Of a stretch of DNA of 7,241 nt, positions 5,325 through 7,241 are shown one piece after another. The DNA comes from Desulfobacterales bacterium (GTDB lineage: Bacteria > Desulfobacterota > Desulfobacteria > Desulfobacterales > Desulfosalsimonadaceae): positions 1 through 7,241 of the forward strand of contig SKZX01000051.1 in the NCBI GenBank assembly GCA_007127175.1, read 5' to 3'. The translations under genes were made by a program, and so were the position numbers. The notes under the pieces were generated by a model. It had not been told where the DNA came from. It saw only the letters and a list, made by a program, of their open reading frames with translations, and did no database searches. The number at the start of each line of letters is the position of its first letter. Position 1 is the first letter of the stretch.

Positions 5325-6707
5325 TCAAGTTTTGCATTGAATGGCTATCATGTTGAATTCGGCTTCGATATGCCGCGCAATGGCGTCGGGGTCGGGGGCC
5401 ATTTGAGCGTCCGTCACAATGCCCAGTGACACGATGTTGTTATAGCTGAAGGCACTGATGCCGATCCCCATGCCCTTGACCAGGGGCAGCCAGAACAGAA
5501 TGCGTTTAAGCTTCCCGCCTGCGAAATACAGCTCACGGTCCGGGCCCGGCACGTTGCTGATGATGCCGGTTATTTTTTCTGCAAACAGATGGGCGGTTTT
5601 CCTGGCAAATTCCGGGGGGACGGCGCCCAGGGCGTTCATGGCGGCCCATGCCACGGAAGCGTCCGATGATTGCTTCAATTGGTCAAGAATGGCGCTGACC
5701 CGCCGGATCCGGCGAAGCGGGTCGTGTATGAATACCGGGAGGGGGGCCAGGACAAAGCCGAATGCATTTTTCAGGTCGGCCTGGGCGCTGATGGCCGCCT
5801 CCCTTGGGCGGATGTTGACGGGCACGGCCATGCGGATGGGAAGCTTGCCCTGGAGCATGCCGTTTTGATCGAGGTACCGGCGCAACCCACCGGTTGCCAG
5901 GGCGGCAATGACATCGTTGACCGTCGCGTTGAACCGGGCGCCGGCCTTTTTGATGTCATCCAGCGGCAGGGGAGCGGTCCATGCCATGCGCCGAAGGGTT
6001 GTCGGCGGCTGGTTGAAAAAGCATTCGCGGTCAGGCGGCAGCATGAGCAGCCTGGCCATGGTCATGGCGGCTTCGGACAACGCGACCCGTTTGTTTTTCG
6101 CACACTGCCGTGCTTGTGCGGGATCTGAAATGACCGTTTTTATTTTCTTTTTTGCATAATCGCACACCGTGTGACATTTTCGTTTGGAACGCTTCGCATG
6201 TTGCGAAGGGATATCGTTTTCCGGAAGGTTTTCAAAGGCTTCGACTGCCGTGTCCGTAATCGAAAGAAGAAGGCGGACCAGGGATATGCCGTCTCCGATG
6301 CAGTGATGAACGCGAAAGAAAAGGTACGATCCTTTGCTTTCGGTATTTTCAATATAATGGACCCGCCAGAGGGGTTTTCCGGGGTCCAGGGGTTCGGCTG
6401 ACAGTTCGGTGAAAAGCGCCTGGACCTGCTTTTTCCCGCCGGGTGGCGCAACGGTCGAACGGCACAGGTGATAGTCCATGTCGACGGAAGGGTCTTCCAC
6501 CCATACAGGAAACCCCGTATTGATCGAAGGGCGCATCCTGAAACGGTCATGGCGCAGGAGTCGATCGGCGATAAATGCATTGATATGACTGAAATCAAGG
6601 CGACGGTCGAATTCAAAAGCGCCCGATATCACCGGGGGGGGCCCAGGATGGTCCAGGGCAAACATCAGGCTGTCAATGCCGGATAGTCTTTCCGCAGGAT
6701 TGTTCAT
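5325..6707 (-). CDS. Wax ester synthase / diacylglycerol acyltransferase (WS/DGAT)
   Basis: A 460-residue enzyme that esterifies acyl-CoA to fatty alcohols or diacylglycerol, making wax esters or triacylglycerol at the inner membrane or lipid-body surface. The N-terminus AERLSGIDSLMFALD matches the family's opening helix. PLW is at 112-114, the active-site HHCIGDG at 134-140 (essential second His), an Asn-Asp motif at 264-265 (ATVNDVIAAL) and NVPGP at 385-389. Length and active-site position agree with bacterial homologues of about 460 residues. I chose the ATG at 6707 for that reason. The frame is open to ATGs at 6776, 6794 and 6812, adding up to 35 residues with weaker codon bias; none of these starts, including 6707, has a clear ribosome site. 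Substrate preference cannot be read. A role as a condensation-domain-like or other acyltransferase is less likely, given the full motif set. Confidence 0.92.
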   Translation of the reverse strand: MNNPAERLSGIDSLMFALDHPGPPPVISGAFEFDRRLDFSHINAFIADRLLRHDRFRMRPSINTGFPVWVEDPSVDMDYHLCRSTVAPPGGKKQVQALFTELSAEPLDPGKPLWRVHYIENTESKGSYLFFRVHHCIGDGISLVRLLLSITDTAVEAFENLPENDIPSQHAKRSKRKCHTVCDYAKKKIKTVISDPAQARQCAKNKRVALSEAAMTMARLLMLPPDRECFFNQPPTTLRRMAWTAPLPLDDIKKAGARFNATVNDVIAALATGGLRRYLDQNGMLQGKLPIRMAVPVNIRPREAAISAQADLKNAFGFVLAPLPVFIHDPLRRIRRVSAILDQLKQSSDASVAWAAMNALGAVPPEFARKTAHLFAEKITGIISNVPGPDRELYFAGGKLKRILFWLPLVKGMGIGISAFSYNNIVSLGIVTDAQMAPDPDAIARHIEAEFNMIAIQCKT

Positions 6708-6822
6708 GGGCTGCAACGTATCAGAATCGTATACTTTTTGCAACTGCACGAAATTGCTTACGGAAAATTCTGGCATTTGGACATTTTTCACCATTGCCGG
6801 GACACCGGTCATCCCCGGAGGG

Positions 6823-6849
6823 GATATATAATGCAGCCGGTGGTTTCAA
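6823..6849 (-). promoter_or_regulatory. Candidate promoter for the WS/DGAT gene
   Basis: Read on the minus strand, TTGAAA (6849-6844; 5 of 6 to the -35 consensus) is followed after 15 bp by TATATC (6828-6823; 4 of 6 to the -10). Spacing is short and the match modest. The -35 lies in the centre of the palindrome at 6837-6856. Initiation would fall near 6815, just before the furthest possible ATG of the acyltransferase gene. Confidence 0.28.
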
Positions 6850-6866
6850 CCACCGGTAATAAATGA
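6831..6866 (+). other. Possible 11-codon minigene with a strong ribosome site
   Basis: GGAGGGG (6817-6823) precedes an ATG at 6831 by 7 nt, and the frame reads MQPVVSTTGNK before TGA. The palindrome at 6837-6856 lies inside it. No promoter is evident upstream on this strand. It could be a leader peptide or chance; coding evidence is limited to the ribosome site. Confidence 0.15.
6837..6856. promoter_or_regulatory. Perfect 20-bp palindrome, possible operator
   Basis: CCGGTGGTT, two central bases TC, then AACCACCGG: both 9-bp arms are perfect. No T-run follows on either strand, so it is not an intrinsic terminator. Its near-zero spacer and its position over the candidate -35 of the acyltransferase promoter suit a dimeric repressor site. 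Confidence 0.4.
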
Positions 6867-6869
6867 CGC

Positions 6870-6918
6870 AAAAAAAACCGAAGTCCTGAAGGGACGACAT
6901 TCAACGTGTGTCGTCCCT
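6870..6918 (-). other. 10-bp stem-loop upstream of a T-run (minus strand), imperfect terminator candidate
   Basis: AGGGACGACA (6890-6899) pairs perfectly with TGTCGTCCCT (6909-6918) across a 9-nt loop. On the minus strand the stem is followed 12 nt later by eight Ts (6877-6870). The gap between stem and T-run is too long for a standard intrinsic terminator. It may instead be an mRNA-end structure or a protein-binding dyad. Confidence 0.35.
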
Positions 6919-6943
6919 GAAAACAGTGAATCAAAGGAAACCA

Positions 6944-6970
6944 TTGACAGGCAGCCGGGCTGCGTTTAAT
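6944..6970 (+). promoter_or_regulatory. Candidate sigma-70 promoter with a palindrome in its spacer
   Basis: A perfect TTGACA (6944-6949) is followed after 15 bp by TTTAAT (6965-6970; 5 of 6 to TATAAT). The spacer contains a perfect dyad, GCAGCC-G-GGCTGC (6951-6963), a classical repressor position. It points rightward to the gene starting at 7189, with the large inverted repeat lying in the leader. The 15-bp spacer is shorter than the optimum of 17. Confidence 0.4.
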
Positions 6971-7000
6971 GGTAATGCACACCACAATTGATTCAGTTTT

Positions 7001-7128
7001 GATGGCTTCGTAAAAAACTCAATATCTGCGTTGCGAGCAATTATTGAAGAATATCATCACGCCAAAGGCGTGACTCAATTCTTCAATAATTGCTCGCGCC
7101 TTGATCTTGAACTTTTTACAAAGCCGTC
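7001..7128. repeat. 128-bp imperfect inverted repeat, MITE-like or extragenic palindromic element
   Basis: The outer tips GATGGCTTCGTAAAAA (7001-7016) and TTTTTACAAAGCCGTC (7113-7128) are inverted copies matching at 14 of 16 positions. Further in, 7033-7052 and 7078-7097 are perfect 20-bp inverted arms, and the centre is a 7-bp hairpin, TCACGCC-AAA-GGCGTGA (7057-7073). Across the arms about four fifths of positions pair, with one length difference. There is no coding capacity and no clear target-site duplication at the tips. It is consistent with a small non-autonomous mobile palindrome or a dispersed extragenic repeat, and a transcript crossing it would fold strongly. Confidence 0.8.
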
Positions 7129-7178
7129 TGGAAACGACTTTTTCCGAATGCATAAATTTTAACCCGTCAACTATTTTC

Positions 7179-7184
7179 AGGAGG
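7179..7184 (+). promoter_or_regulatory. Consensus ribosome binding site for the right-edge gene
   Basis: A perfect AGGAGG lies 4 nt before the ATG at 7189. The spacing is slightly short, but this is the strongest ribosome site in the window and supports the partial gene that follows. Confidence 0.8.
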
Positions 7185-7188
7185 AAGC

Positions 7189-7241
7189 ATGGGGCTTTTT
7201 GGTATTTTTTCCGGCAAATCCCCAGAGTCGCACGAGCAGCG
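7189..7241 (+). CDS. 5' end of an unrecognised gene, cut by the window edge
   Basis: Seventeen complete codons follow a consensus AGGAGG site and read MGLFGIFSGKSPESHEQ, with the next codon cut. A short hydrophobic N-terminus of the MGLF type begins many unrelated small cytoplasmic proteins, so no family can be assigned from so few residues. It is not a convincing signal peptide, since the hydrophobic run is only about seven residues. It is divergent from the acyltransferase gene. The candidate promoter at 6944-6970 and the large palindrome at 7001-7128 lie upstream, giving a leader of roughly 210 nt if that promoter is used. Confidence 0.65.
   Translation, partial: MGLFGIFSGKSPESHEQ

Noticed and set aside
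5670..6128. Plus-strand frame antisense to the WS/DGAT gene
   Set aside because: It overlaps the middle of the acyltransferase on the other strand and has no domain features of its own.

Overview
The window is a GC-rich stretch of about 7.2 kb from an environmental bacterium. It is most likely a member of the Desulfobacterota (the former sulfate-reducing Deltaproteobacteria, Desulfobacterales-like). This placement is inferred from the gene mix: an AroB of the GGGIVCD type, a wax-ester synthase/DGAT, a PHA-regulator-like protein beside a pair of ArsA/Get3-type ATPases, and a long imperfect intergenic palindrome. No rRNA or other taxonomic marker is present.

Layout from left to right. (1) The 3' part of aroB (+) runs in from the left edge. 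(2) Tail-to-tail with it is a leftward two-gene unit: a patatin-like serine lipase (start 2249), then a 93-residue HTH/zinc-ribbon protein whose ribosome site overlaps the lipase stop codon. (3) A divergent region (2250-2513) carries a candidate promoter and ten tandem 7-bp units. (4) A rightward, translationally coupled three-gene operon follows. Its first gene encodes a PHA-regulator DNA-binding domain joined to a phasin-like C-terminus; the other two encode ArsA/Get3-family ATPases. Junctions overlap by 4 and 8 bp. (5) A leftward wax-ester synthase/diacylglycerol acyltransferase converges on the operon with only 6 bp between the stop codons. (6) A gene-poor divergent region of about 0.4-0.5 kb holds several palindromes, candidate promoters and a 128-bp imperfect inverted repeat. 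(7) The first 17 codons of a rightward gene lie at the right edge.

How the parts may work together. Three of the units touch neutral-lipid or storage-polymer biology: the lipase, the PHA-regulator/phasin-like protein and the wax-ester/TAG synthase. The ATPase pair is the most interesting element. The first ATPase keeps the signature lysine of the deviant Walker A motif but has lost the Asp-Pro-Ala switch I. The second keeps switch I but has serine in place of the signature lysine. That pattern suggests an obligate asymmetric heterodimer, resembling the paired Get3-like ATPases of mycobacteria rather than an arsenite pump. Tight coupling to a granule-type protein suggests the hypothesis, untested here, of a module that handles or targets proteins or lipids at storage inclusions.
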